A DNA stretch of 64,000 nt, from NCBI GenBank assembly GCA_963976695.1, contig CAXBMB010000002.1, forward strand, positions 55,124 to 119,123. Reading direction: 5' to 3'. The position numbers and the translations under genes were made by a program. This document shows, one piece after another, positions 34,566 through 43,287 of the stretch; position 1 is the first letter of the stretch, and each line of letters opens with the position of its first letter. The stretch comes from CAXBMB01 sp963976695. GTDB taxonomy: Bacteria; Pseudomonadota; Alphaproteobacteria; Kiloniellales; DSM-21159. The notes under the pieces were generated by a model, which was not told the origin of the DNA, made no database searches, and worked only from the letters and a program-made list of their open reading frames with translations.

Positions 34566-34644
34566 TGAACTTTTTCCGTTTTCCAACACCGGGCCGAAAG
34601 GCCCGTAATCAAAGCCGCCTGTTGCGCAGCTGAAGTCCGCGTCG

Positions 34645-36708
34645 CTAAAACAAAAACACCAGCGTCATCAAGAGGAACGCCAGGCCCGACAGCATGCCCG
34701 ACACAACGGCCGCCACCACGCGGCTCTTTTCATTGACGTTGTCCGGGTGGGACAGGCCCCCTTGCTCCAGCCAGGCGAACTCCTGGACCGCGACCGCGTA
34801 TTCCCGACGCGCCACCGCATAACCGCGCTCATCTCGGGCCCGAAGATCGCCGTCGTCGACCACCTGCAACAGACTGATCAGATTGCCGCTGGCCAGGGCT
34901 TTGCTGATATTGTCGGCCAGGATCTTGCGCAGCTTTTGCGAATGGAGGGATTGGACAATCGGGCCGGTGTACTGTCCGGCCCAGCGGGTTAAATGGGGCA
35001 GATGCTGCGGACCGTAGGTGTCCTGAAGCGTGGCGAGAAAGGCGATGATTCCCAGGTTGTGCATGACCGGATCGTCGCGATTGCCCAAGGCCTGCAACAC
35101 CCGCTCGGACATGCTCTTGGTGTGGGCGGCCGCGAAGGCGGCCAAATGGGTGTCAAGCGGCTCCTGGTCATGATTGCCCAAGGCGGCAAAGGCTTCCAAC
35201 GCCGGAAGGACTTCATTGGCGCGGCGGATTTGCTTGTCGCGGACAAGCGGGCTGAGGCAGGGAAAATAGTCATTGTACTGATAGAGACAGCGCTCAATGC
35301 CGTATCCTGGCCGTTTTCGGGTCAAGTTGAAGGTGATGTTGTCGAAGATCGAGCGCATCGACGCCAGGTTGACGCGGTTTTTCGAGACCCCTTCGACAAA
35401 GGTCTGCGGCAGACGGTAGCCGACCATGTTGGCGAACAGGGTTAAAAATTCCGGGTCTTCGAAACGCAAGGCCAAGACCTGGGGCAGATACTCGACATCA
35501 AGTGAAATATTCCGGAACCGCAAGGGCCCCATTGGGTCCAAGGTGCTGATAATCCGGGAAACCATGCGATCCAAGCGACCGTCGCCGACCGCCTGATCGC
35601 CACTGGCGCCGCTGGCCTTGATCGTCGACGCGATCGCTTGAGAAAGCTTCTCATCACCAATCGAGCGCTCAATCCAATGCACCAGCCGTTGTGAGTTCAG
35701 CACCTCGCGCGCGGCCTCGAAATTTTCGCTGAAGGCTCTGGCCAGCGCCTTGCAGTTCCAATAGTCCTTGCCGTTGAAATTGAAAGGGCGCGCGCCTTTG
35801 GTGGGAAGAAACGGCTGTTTGGGGCTAAGCTGACGGCCCTCAAGCCAACTCATCAGGTCATTGATATTCCAGCGCTCCAGCGGCTCGTCACAGAGCACGC
35901 CGCGCAGCAGCTCCATGATTTTCAAGGTCACCCGGGACTTGCCGACAAGCGCCGCATAGGAGCCTTTTCCGATTTTCTGCTGCAGCAGCGCTTCATCGCC
36001 GATCTCGCGTCCCGGCGAGGCGCCACGCACCAGGGTGGCGATCAGCGCCCCCAGCGCATAGAGTTCGTCGGCCGGGGTTCCACGCCCCCGTCCCTCGGGC
36101 ATGGCCAAGCCGGAATTAATCGTCTCGTAGAGCATGGGCTGGTCCACGCCGGCCGGCGAGGTGATGCACTCGCCCAGCATGATCTCCTGCTGGGTCTCAT
36201 CGGCCCAGTAGAGATTGGTGGCCCGAATGTTGCGGTGCTGAAAGCCCCGGGCCTGAAAGTCCTGCAAGAGATTGATCAAGGGCCGGATGATCCGGTCCAT
36301 CAGCACATCTTCTTTAAACAGGCTAAATTCGTCCTTGTCGCGTTGCTGAATCCGGCCGCCCAGCGGGCGGGTGAAAATAATCACCACGCGAACGGCATCG
36401 GCAGGGGGCCAGAATATCGACTGCCAATCCAGCGGGATCATCAGCGGCAGCCGATCCATCCGGCTCATCGAATTGAGAAGCTCCAGGCGGGGCGCGTAGT
36501 CCGGGTCGCACACCAGCGCGAAACAAGGTTCATGTTCGGCGTTGTTGGCCACGGCATGAAAGGCCTTGGCGCGCGGCTGATCCAATTCTAGCAAGGGCGC
36601 GGTGTAGTCGACGCGGTGGTGCCGCCCGACGGCCACGTTCCCCCCGGGGGTGGCCTCATTTCCGGGTTGACGTGCCGACGGCAAGGCGTCTTTTAGAAGT
36701 TGGCTCAT
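34645..36708 (-). CDS. Tail-anchored protein kinase-like protein with degraded catalytic motifs (probable pseudokinase)
   Basis: 687 aa. Residues ~60-285 read like a Ser/Thr kinase fold. The catalytic-loop position is HRNIRATN (158-165) instead of HRDxKxxN, the DFG position reads GEC (179-181), an APE-like MPE is at 203-205, and DELYALGALIATLVRG (214-229) matches helix F. No glycine-rich loop is evident. Residues ~300-650 form a large helical domain without recognisable motifs, and a single hydrophobic helix (about 664-687) ends the chain, so it is probably tail-anchored in the membrane with the rest in the cytoplasm. Loss of both catalytic Asp residues suggests a scaffold or sensor. A 169-aa membrane protein gene follows. 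Confidence 0.7.
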   Translation of the reverse strand: MSQLLKDALPSARQPGNEATPGGNVAVGRHHRVDYTAPLLELDQPRAKAFHAVANNAEHEPCFALVCDPDYAPRLELLNSMSRMDRLPLMIPLDWQSIFWPPADAVRVVIIFTRPLGGRIQQRDKDEFSLFKEDVLMDRIIRPLINLLQDFQARGFQHRNIRATNLYWADETQQEIMLGECITSPAGVDQPMLYETINSGLAMPEGRGRGTPADELYALGALIATLVRGASPGREIGDEALLQQKIGKGSYAALVGKSRVTLKIMELLRGVLCDEPLERWNINDLMSWLEGRQLSPKQPFLPTKGARPFNFNGKDYWNCKALARAFSENFEAAREVLNSQRLVHWIERSIGDEKLSQAIASTIKASGASGDQAVGDGRLDRMVSRIISTLDPMGPLRFRNISLDVEYLPQVLALRFEDPEFLTLFANMVGYRLPQTFVEGVSKNRVNLASMRSIFDNITFNLTRKRPGYGIERCLYQYNDYFPCLSPLVRDKQIRRANEVLPALEAFAALGNHDQEPLDTHLAAFAAAHTKSMSERVLQALGNRDDPVMHNLGIIAFLATLQDTYGPQHLPHLTRWAGQYTGPIVQSLHSQKLRKILADNISKALASGNLISLLQVVDDGDLRARDERGYAVARREYAVAVQEFAWLEQGGLSHPDNVNEKSRVVAAVVSGMLSGLAFLLMTLVFLF

Positions 36709-36973
36709 TTCAAAAGATCAGCAGCGCTCTGTAAGTTTTTCCAGCCCGCGCAGATTAGCAAGGCGTTGGAAAAGACTTGGTTAATTTTTTCCAACGAACG
36801 AGCTGCTACGCACAATATTTTTGGTCCCAAGGGACCAGAAGCAAACCAGTATAGAGCCGGACAAGCTACCGCCGGCAGGGAAAGTCCGCGGCAATTGTCT
36901 CGAATCTTGATCAAGCCGACAGCACCGCGCTGTCGCGCCGCCAAGCGCGCTTGGGTAACGCAAGGAAGGCCGC

Positions 36974-37035
36974 ACCGGAGAGTAAACCGGGAGATAACAC
37001 CGGGAGATAGCACCGGGGAATAACTTGGGGGTAAC
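36974..37035. repeat. 13-bp tandem repeat
   Basis: Units: a 12-nt ACCGGAGAGTAA, ACCGGGAGATAAC (36986-36998), ACCGGGAGATAGC (36999-37011), ACCGGGGAATAAC (37012-37024) and a diverged end unit. The period and ACCGG core match the array at 15061-15110. Confidence 0.8.
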
Positions 37036-37046
37036 AGCCGCGCCAA

Positions 37047-37085
37047 CGAAAAGGCCCCCGGCGTCCAAACGGAACCGGGGGCCTT
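37047..37085 (-). terminator. purA terminator
   Basis: On the minus strand an 11-bp stem AAGGCCCCCGG with its complement (37075-37085 and 37051-37061), 13-nt loop, is followed by TTTTCG. It lies about 58 nt past the purA stop and ends the hisZ-purA transcript. Confidence 0.85.
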
Positions 37086-37118
37086 GACCTGTAATCGACG
37101 GAGAAGGAAGCGCCGCGC

Positions 37119-37146
37119 GATTCCGCTTGAACCGATCCGGCTCTAG
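37119..37146. repeat. CTAG-tailed element, copy B, overlapping the purA stop
   Basis: Sequence GATTCCGCTTGAACC then GATCCGGCTCTAG. The final CTA is the purA stop codon (TAG on the minus strand), so the element begins inside the last codon of the gene. Confidence 0.7.
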
Positions 37147-38435
37147 TTGGTGAAGGGATCGCGCATCAAGATTGTGTCGTCCCGCTCTGGGCTGGTGGAC
37201 AGCAAGGAGACCGGCGCTTGAATCAGTTCCTCGACGCGGCGCACGTACTTGATCGCCTGGGCCGGCAATTCCGCCCAGGAGCGGGCGCCGTAGGTGCTGT
37301 CGGACCAACCGTCGATGCGTTCATAGATCGGCTTCACCTTGGCTTGCGCCGACGGCAAGGACGGCAGGTGCTGGATGGTTTTACCGTCCAGTTCATAGCC
37401 GACGCAGACCTTGATTTCTTCAAGTCCGTCGAGCACATCCAGTTTGGTCAAGGCAATGCCATCAATTCCCGCGACTTTGATCGCCTGGCGCACCAACACC
37501 GCATCGAACCACCCGCAGCGCCGCGAACGGCCTGTAACGGTGCCGAATTCATGGCCCCGCTCACCCAAGCGCCGGCCGATGTCATCCTGCAACTCGGTCG
37601 GAAAGGGACCCGATCCCACCCGGGTGGTGTAGGCCTTGGTGATGCCAAGCACCATATCCAGGGCCGAGGCCCCCACCCCCGAGCCGGCCGAGGCCTGGCC
37701 CGCCACCACGTTGGAGGAGGTCACGAAGGGATAGGTGCCGTGGTCGACATCCAACAGCGTGCCCTGGGCGCCCTCGAAGAGAATGCGACGCCCCAGCTTG
37801 CGCGCCTCATCGAGCCGTTCCCAAACCCGATCGGCGAAGGGCAGGATCTTCGGCGCGACCTCCAGCAACTCGGAAACGATTTTATCCCGATCATATTCCT
37901 CGATGCCCAATCCCCGGGCCAGGGCGTTGTGATGCACCAACAAAGAGTCCACCCGGGTCGCCAACAGATCAGGATCCGCCAAATCGCAAACCCGAACCGC
38001 GCGACGCCCGACCTTGTCCTCGTAGGCCGGACCGATGCCGCGGCCGGTGGTGCCGATCTTGTCAACGCCACGCGCCGCCTCGCGGGCGCGGTCGACCGCG
38101 CCATGCAGCGGCAGGATCAGCGCCGCGTTCTCCGCCAGTTTGAGGTTGTCCGGCGTGATCGCCACCCCCTGCCCGCGCAGGCGCTTGATTTCATCCAGCA
38201 GCGCCCAGGGATCGACCACCACGCCGTTGCCGATGATCGAGATCTTGTCGGGCCGCACCACCCCGGAAGGCAGCAGCGAGAGCTTGTAGGTAACATTGTC
38301 GATCACCAAGGTGTGGCCCGCGTTGTGGCCGCCTTGATAGCGCACGATCACGTCGGCCCGCTCACTGAGCCAATCGACGATCTTACCCTTGCCTTCATCA
38401 CCCCATTGCGACCCAACGACGACAACGTTCGCCAT
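37143..38435 (-). CDS. purA: Adenylosuccinate synthetase
   Basis: GTP-dependent enzyme joining IMP and aspartate, the first committed step of AMP synthesis. The 430-aa protein starts MANVVVVGSQWGDEGKGKIVDWL with the family GTP-site motif, then QGGHNAGHT, and includes GIGPAYEDKVGRRA. Its ribosome site (GGAGG) lies across the hisZ stop 6 nt upstream, so purA is probably translated from the hisZ-purA message. Confidence 0.97.
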   Translation of the reverse strand: MANVVVVGSQWGDEGKGKIVDWLSERADVIVRYQGGHNAGHTLVIDNVTYKLSLLPSGVVRPDKISIIGNGVVVDPWALLDEIKRLRGQGVAITPDNLKLAENAALILPLHGAVDRAREAARGVDKIGTTGRGIGPAYEDKVGRRAVRVCDLADPDLLATRVDSLLVHHNALARGLGIEEYDRDKIVSELLEVAPKILPFADRVWERLDEARKLGRRILFEGAQGTLLDVDHGTYPFVTSSNVVAGQASAGSGVGASALDMVLGITKAYTTRVGSGPFPTELQDDIGRRLGERGHEFGTVTGRSRRCGWFDAVLVRQAIKVAGIDGIALTKLDVLDGLEEIKVCVGYELDGKTIQHLPSLPSAQAKVKPIYERIDGWSDSTYGARSWAELPAQAIKYVRRVEELIQAPVSLLSTSPERDDTILMRDPFTN

Positions 38436-38441
38436 AATGTT

Positions 38442-39668
38442 CTAGCCCTCCAGTTGGCTAACTTTATCATTAACGAGGGCGTGGCTGCATTCTAGGCGCC
38501 GCGCCTCCTGTTTCGTCGACTCCACGGCCGAAAGACCGGCCACCGTAACCCAACCCTGTGCGCGCAACGCGCGGGCGCGCGCCAGGTCGGTGTCCACCGG
38601 CAGATAAAGCCGTGGTTGCGTTTCAACGGCCGGCGTGGCGCGCAAAACTGAATCCATATAGAGCGTAAAGCCGATGGCGTCTTCTCCGCCCACGCCGTTG
38701 AGGCCGGGCGCCAGGTAGCGTCCGCCGCGTCCCAACTCGCCGCGCACATCGCGCGCAAACAGCGTAAAGGAAAGGCCACTTTGGTACTCAAAGCCCCGAT
38801 GCTCCACCGGGTCGATGGTCACAGCCAGGTCAGGCTGGGCAAGATGGACCCGCGCGACCACCTCCTTGAGCTCGGCCACGGCCGCGCGCGCCGCCTGGGG
38901 CAGCGACAGGGTCTCCAGCTTGCGCAGCGCGCTTGACGCCGGGCCCGCCGTATGCAGCAGACTGACAAACAGGTCCTTGTGCGCCCCGGAGGCCTCGGTC
39001 ACGCCCGCCGCATCCTTGCGGTCCAGCACTTCGCGCAGCCGATTGCTTTGGTCCAGCGGCAGTCCCAGGTCGGCGCAGATGCCGCCCACCAGGGTCGGCA
39101 GGCAAAAATCCACCGACAGGCCGGCGACGCCGACCGCCGACAGCGCCTCCACGGCCAGCAACGACACCTCCGTATCGGCCTGGGGTCCCTGCCCGCCAAT
39201 CAACTCGGCCCCAACTTGGGCGAACTGGCGCTCGGGCCGAAGCTGCGAGCCGCGCACCCGTAGCACCTGGCCGGCATAGCAAAGCCGCAAGGGTCGGGGC
39301 GCCTTGGACAGGCGTGACGCCGCGATCCGCGCCACCTGAGGGGTGGTGTCGGCCCGAAACCCCATCATGCGTTGGCTGACCGGATCCATCAGTCGAAAGG
39401 TCTGCGGCGCCACCTGAGCCCCAGGTCCGGCCAGCAGGGTTTCTTCAAACTCGATCAACGGCGGCTTGACCCGCTGATAGCCCTGGGTCTCGAAACAGGC
39501 GATCAGGGCCTCCACCGCAGCGGCTTCGTGCGCGGCGAGCGGCGGCAAACCATCGGCCAACCCGGCTGGCAACAGCGCCGCCGCGCCGCCGTGGCCCGGC
39601 GGTGGGCTGTCGGCTCCACGGTCCGACGCCGCCTTCTCACCCGTTGTTGTTCGGTCTACGTTACTCAT
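38442..39668 (-). CDS. hisZ: ATP phosphoribosyltransferase regulatory subunit
   Basis: HisRS-like protein without aminoacylation activity that activates a short-form HisG in histidine synthesis. From the ATG at 39668 it is 408 aa, with class II aaRS-like segments (PPLIEFEETLLAG, FRADTTPQVARIA, LCYAGQVLR). The C-terminus lacks a tRNA anticodon-binding domain typical of HisS. It is followed by purA. The hisG gene is not in the window. Confidence 0.92.
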   Translation of the reverse strand: MSNVDRTTTGEKAASDRGADSPPPGHGGAAALLPAGLADGLPPLAAHEAAAVEALIACFETQGYQRVKPPLIEFEETLLAGPGAQVAPQTFRLMDPVSQRMMGFRADTTPQVARIAASRLSKAPRPLRLCYAGQVLRVRGSQLRPERQFAQVGAELIGGQGPQADTEVSLLAVEALSAVGVAGLSVDFCLPTLVGGICADLGLPLDQSNRLREVLDRKDAAGVTEASGAHKDLFVSLLHTAGPASSALRKLETLSLPQAARAAVAELKEVVARVHLAQPDLAVTIDPVEHRGFEYQSGLSFTLFARDVRGELGRGGRYLAPGLNGVGGEDAIGFTLYMDSVLRATPAVETQPRLYLPVDTDLARARALRAQGWVTVAGLSAVESTKQEARRLECSHALVNDKVSQLEG

Positions 39669-39971
39669 CTGCGTCGCTCTTTTCTCGAACCGCAAGAATT
39701 TGCCGCAAGAAAATGCCCAAAAAGTCCCTTCGAGGGTGCTGCGCGACAGAGTCGAAGCGCAAAGCGCTTCGTTCCAAGTCGAACTCACACGCGTGGGCAC
39801 GCCGAAACCGCTGGCAGGGCATGCGCCCCCAGCGGGGCCGCGCCGTTACTAGCGGTTTTTGGGCGAACCTGAAAGGAAAGAATTATTCTGACCGGGCTGG
39901 ACGCAGGCCTGAGAAGCGGATTCACCGGTCAAACGAAATCACCGCGTGATCCCGTTTGACCGGATCCGGTG
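39669..39971. other. Intergenic region between serA and hisZ with two hairpins
   Basis: 303 bp, no gene seen. It contains a perfect short hairpin CGAAGCGC-AAA-GCGCTTCG (39753-39771), which may shape the hisZ leader, and the CTAG-tailed palindrome C next to the serA stop, listed separately. Confidence 0.6.
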
Positions 39972-39975
39972 CTAG
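39925..39975 (-). terminator. CTAG-tailed palindrome C, probable serA terminator
   Basis: Arms CCGGTCAAACG (39925-39935) and CGTTTGACCGG (39953-39963) form an 11-bp stem; within the loop ATCAC/GTGAT can pair again. GGATCCGGTGCTAG follows and its CTA (39972-39974) is the serA stop. No T-run follows on the minus strand, so it may act by mRNA stabilisation or Rho-dependent ending. Confidence 0.7.
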
Positions 39976-41555
39976 AAGGCCAGATATTCCGCCCGCTTTA
40001 CCTGCGGCAGTTCGACGATCTCCTTCATCACCTGGGCGCTTGGTTCGGCATCCAGTTCGATCAGCGCGATGGCTTCGCCGCCTTGGCGGCCGCGCCCCAG
40101 ATGGAAAGTTGCGATGTTCAGTCCCGCGCCGCCCAGAACCCGCCCCAGGGCGCCGATAACGCCGGGTGAATCCTCATTGGTCAGGTAAAGCATGTGCTGA
40201 CCCAATTCGGCTTCCACCTGAATATCCTTGATTTCCACCACACGGGGTTTATCGCCGCCGAACAGCGTGCCCGCCACGGTCCGCACCCGGCCTTCGGTCT
40301 CCACCTTCAGGCGAATCAAGGTTTGGTAGTCGCAGTCGCGTTCGAACTTGGTTTCCGCCACCTCGACATCGCGCTCCCGGGCAATGATCTGCGCGTTGAC
40401 CATATTGACGCTTTCCAACACCGGACTCATCAAGCCCACCAGGGCGGCCTGGGTCAGGGGTCGGCAGTTCATCTCCGCCACGTGCCCCTCGTACTCGATG
40501 GTTACCTTTTTCAGCCCGGTGCGGGTCAACTGCCCGACAAAGGAGCCCAACTGTTCCGCCAACTTCATATAGGGGCCCAGGTGCTTGGCGTCTTCCGCCG
40601 ACAGCGACGGCATGTTGATGGCGTTGGCAACCGCGCCGGTCAGCAGGAAGTCGGCCATCTGCTCGGCCACCTGAACCGCCACTTTCTCCTGCGCTTCCGA
40701 GGTTGCCGCCCCCAGATGCGGCGTACAGACCACGTTGTCCATGCCAAACAGCGGATTCTCCCTGGCCGGTTCGGACTCGAAGACATCCAAGGCCGCACCG
40801 GCCACCTGGCCGCTGTCCAAGGCCGCCTTCAGGTCCGCCTCCACCACCAGACCGCCCCGGGCGCAGTTGACAATCCGCACCCCCCGCTTGCAGCGCGCCA
40901 AGGCGGCGGCGTCGATCATGCCACGGGTCTGGTCATTGGCGGGAACGTGCAGGGTGATAAAGTCCGCCCGCTCCAGCAGTTCCGCCAATTCGACCTTTTC
41001 GACGCCAAGATCGCCGGCGCGATCGGGCGACAGGAAGGGATCGTAAGCCACAACCTTCATTTTCAGGCCCAGCGCCCGATTGCAGACGATCGAGCCGATG
41101 TTTCCACAGCCGATCACCCCCAGGGTCTTGCCGGTGATTTCCACGCCCATGAAGCGTGATTTTTCCCACTTTCCCGCCTGGGTCGAGTTGTCGGCCGCCG
41201 GAATTTGACGGGCCAGCGACAGCATCAGCGTCACGGCGTGTTCAGCGGTGGTGACCGCGTTGCCATAGGGGGTATTCATCACCACCACCCCCCGGGCCGA
41301 GGCGGTTTTCAGGTCGATGTTGTCGACCCCGATGCCGGCCCGCCCGACAACCTTCAGGCACCCCGCCACCCCGGCGTTGAGCACCGGACCGGTCAGCTTG
41401 GTGGCGGAGCGCACGGCGATGCCGTCGAACTCCCCCGCCCTGGCAATCAGCTCATCGGGAGAAAGGCCAACGGCGGTTTCCACCTCAATACCGCGCTGCG
41501 CGAACAACTCGGCGGCCAGGGGGCTCATTTTATCGGCGATCAGAACTTTTGGCAT
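39972..41555 (-). CDS. serA: D-3-phosphoglycerate dehydrogenase
   Basis: First enzyme of serine synthesis, oxidising 3-phosphoglycerate. The 527-aa protein is of the long type: substrate/NAD domains with GRAGIGVDNIDL, LGVIGCGNIGSIV, GMIDAAALARCKRGVRIVN and the HLGAATSEAQE His, an intervening domain, then a C-terminal ACT domain (LYLTNEDSPGVIGALG) that may sense serine. It follows serC by 86 bp on the same strand and is probably in one operon with it. Confidence 0.97.
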   Translation of the reverse strand: MPKVLIADKMSPLAAELFAQRGIEVETAVGLSPDELIARAGEFDGIAVRSATKLTGPVLNAGVAGCLKVVGRAGIGVDNIDLKTASARGVVVMNTPYGNAVTTAEHAVTLMLSLARQIPAADNSTQAGKWEKSRFMGVEITGKTLGVIGCGNIGSIVCNRALGLKMKVVAYDPFLSPDRAGDLGVEKVELAELLERADFITLHVPANDQTRGMIDAAALARCKRGVRIVNCARGGLVVEADLKAALDSGQVAGAALDVFESEPARENPLFGMDNVVCTPHLGAATSEAQEKVAVQVAEQMADFLLTGAVANAINMPSLSAEDAKHLGPYMKLAEQLGSFVGQLTRTGLKKVTIEYEGHVAEMNCRPLTQAALVGLMSPVLESVNMVNAQIIARERDVEVAETKFERDCDYQTLIRLKVETEGRVRTVAGTLFGGDKPRVVEIKDIQVEAELGQHMLYLTNEDSPGVIGALGRVLGGAGLNIATFHLGRGRQGGEAIALIELDAEPSAQVMKEIVELPQVKRAEYLAF

Positions 41556-41641
41556 CTCTGGAATCTTTCGGTTTGGCGACGCGCGGGCGCCGTCGCAACA
41601 GACAATCGTCTACAGCAGGCAATGGTGTAACGGCGGCAAGC

Positions 41642-42817
41642 TCACTGACCGGCCTTGACCCGGGCATAGGCCCAGTCCAGCCAGGGCAGCAGGGCCGCCA
41701 TATCGTCGGCCTCCACCGTGCCACCGCCCCACAGGCGCAGTCCGGCGGGCGCGTCGCGATAGCCATTGATGTCAAAGGCCACGCCTTCGGCCTCCAGCTG
41801 CGCCGCCAGGGCCTTTGGCACCGCCGCCTGGGCGCTGGCGTCGAGCGCCAGGAACCAGGGATCGGCGATTTTCAGGCAGATTGAAGTGGAGGAGCGGTTG
41901 GCGGCCGGTTCGGCCAGGAAATCCACCCAGTCGGTCTGCCCGACCCACGCGTCCACGGCCGCCAAGCAGGCCTTGCTACGGGCGATCAAGCTGGGCAGAC
42001 CGCCAATTTCCGCCGCCCACTTCAGACCGTCCAGGGCATCTTCGACGGCCAGCATCGAGGGGGTGTTGATGGTGGCGCCCTCGAACAGCGACTCGATCAG
42101 CTTGCCGCCCTTGGTCATGCGGAAAATTTTCGGCAAGGGCCGGTCTACCGTCTGGCTTTCCAAGCGCGCCACGGCCCGGGGACCCAGCGCCAACATGCCA
42201 TGCGCCGCCTCGCCGCCCAGCACTTTCTGCCACGACCAGGTGATGACATCCAATTTTTGGTAGTCCAACGCCATGGCAAAGGCCGCCGAGGTGGCGTCAC
42301 AGATCACCAGCCCCTCGCGGTCGGCGGCGATGAAGTCGGCGTTATCGACACAGACCCCGGAGGTGGTGCCGTTCCAGGTGAAAACCAGGTCGCGGGCCGG
42401 ATCCACCCGCGTCAGGTCGGGAAGCTGTCCATAAGGCGCTTCCAGCAGCCTCACATCCGCCAGCTTCAACTGCTTGACCACATCGGTGACCCAGCCGGAA
42501 CCGAAGGATTCCCACGCCAGCATGTCGACGCCGCGCGGGCCCAACAGCGACCAAAGCGCCATTTCCATCGCCCCGGTGTCGGAAGCCGGAACGATGGCCA
42601 AACGCCAGTCATCGGGCAAGGCCAGCAGTTTTTTCGAGCGGTCGATCACCTCGGCCAGCTTGGCCTTGCCTGGCTTGGCGCGGTGGGAGCGGGAGAGAAA
42701 GGCGTCGGCCAAGGCGTCGAGCGACCACCCCGGGCGCTTGGCGCAAGGACCCGACGAAAAATTCGGGTTTCCGGGACGGCGCTCGGGACGGCGCGGCTTA
42801 TTATGAGAAATACTCAT
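41642..42817 (-). CDS. serC: Phosphoserine aminotransferase
   Basis: PLP enzyme of the second serine step. 391 aa from the ATG at 42817 (GAGAGAA upstream). It has NFSSGPCAKRPGW, PASDTGAMEMALWSLLG, DATSAAFAMALD and the PLP lysine in SWQKVLGGEAAHGM. This is the long alphaproteobacterial form. It is first in serC-serA. The 5' leader is short; a serC leader RNA motif is known in some alphaproteobacteria, but I can only see one small hairpin (CACAA/TTGTG) here. Confidence 0.95.
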   Translation of the reverse strand: MSISHNKPRRPERRPGNPNFSSGPCAKRPGWSLDALADAFLSRSHRAKPGKAKLAEVIDRSKKLLALPDDWRLAIVPASDTGAMEMALWSLLGPRGVDMLAWESFGSGWVTDVVKQLKLADVRLLEAPYGQLPDLTRVDPARDLVFTWNGTTSGVCVDNADFIAADREGLVICDATSAAFAMALDYQKLDVITWSWQKVLGGEAAHGMLALGPRAVARLESQTVDRPLPKIFRMTKGGKLIESLFEGATINTPSMLAVEDALDGLKWAAEIGGLPSLIARSKACLAAVDAWVGQTDWVDFLAEPAANRSSTSICLKIADPWFLALDASAQAAVPKALAAQLEAEGVAFDINGYRDAPAGLRLWGGGTVEADDMAALLPWLDWAYARVKAGQ

Positions 42818-42870
42818 TTCTCTCAAACTCCAAAACAGGGTCATATGCCACAAAATGCTTGTGTTCCGGG

Positions 42871-42899
42871 AAGCTACCCGCAGCTCAAAGGATGGTCAA
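42871..42899 (-). promoter_or_regulatory. Probable sigma-70-type promoter of serC-serA
   Basis: On the minus strand TTGACC (42894-42899) and TAGCTT (42871-42876) are 17 bp apart, a good -35 and a fair -10. Transcription would start near 42863, giving a leader of about 45 nt before the serC ATG. Confidence 0.6.
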
Positions 42900-42975
42900 T
42901 AATAGTAAAACTCACATAACTTCGGAAAAATTCTAACAGAAGGTCGGCCAGAGTCAGCCTTGGAATCACGGCTTT

Positions 42976-43010
42976 CGCCGCCACAACCCCGCAATTCGGC
43001 GTTTTTTTTT
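42976..43010 (+). terminator. Orphan plus-strand terminator-like hairpin
   Basis: CGCCG (42976-42980) pairs with CGGCG (42997-43001) and nine T follow (43002-43010). No plus-strand gene ends here: serC runs away on the minus strand and the permease gene starts later. It may end a short unannotated RNA starting in the AT-rich 42895-42950 stretch, or attenuate the permease transcript. The 470-bp spacer otherwise shows no gene. Confidence 0.4.
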
Positions 43011-43287
43011 AACCCCGGCGATTGCCGGCTGGCTTTTCACCGAGCGGCTTTGTAGAAGTTGCCTCCCCCCAAGGATTGCGAAAGAATGGCAGCGACCACT
43101 TGTCGCAGACCCTTTCTTTCTGATCATTTGCGGCACAGGTTTGAAAAACCTTGCCCCCGGCTGGGGCGGTAAGAGTGACACAGGTGATGATGCAGAAGCG
43201 CGCGGGCGCACGGCCTGCTTGCCGCCGAGAGGGCGCAAGAGGGTTTGCGTTGGCAAGGAAGCGATTTTCCAAGGCCTCCTCTTACGG

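Larger units (their letters stand above)
36709..37142. other. 434-bp intergenic region between purA and the kinase-like gene
   Basis: No credible gene. It contains the kinase-like gene promoter side (AT-richer near 36715-36850), a 13-bp tandem repeat, the purA terminator and a CTAG-tailed element; those are listed separately. Open frames here are Arg/Gly-rich with no ribosome site. Confidence 0.65.

Noticed and set aside
42818..42870. serC leader riboswitch-like RNA
   Set aside because: The leader after the predicted promoter is only about 45 nt with one small hairpin; I could not reproduce a multi-hairpin motif, so no feature is claimed.
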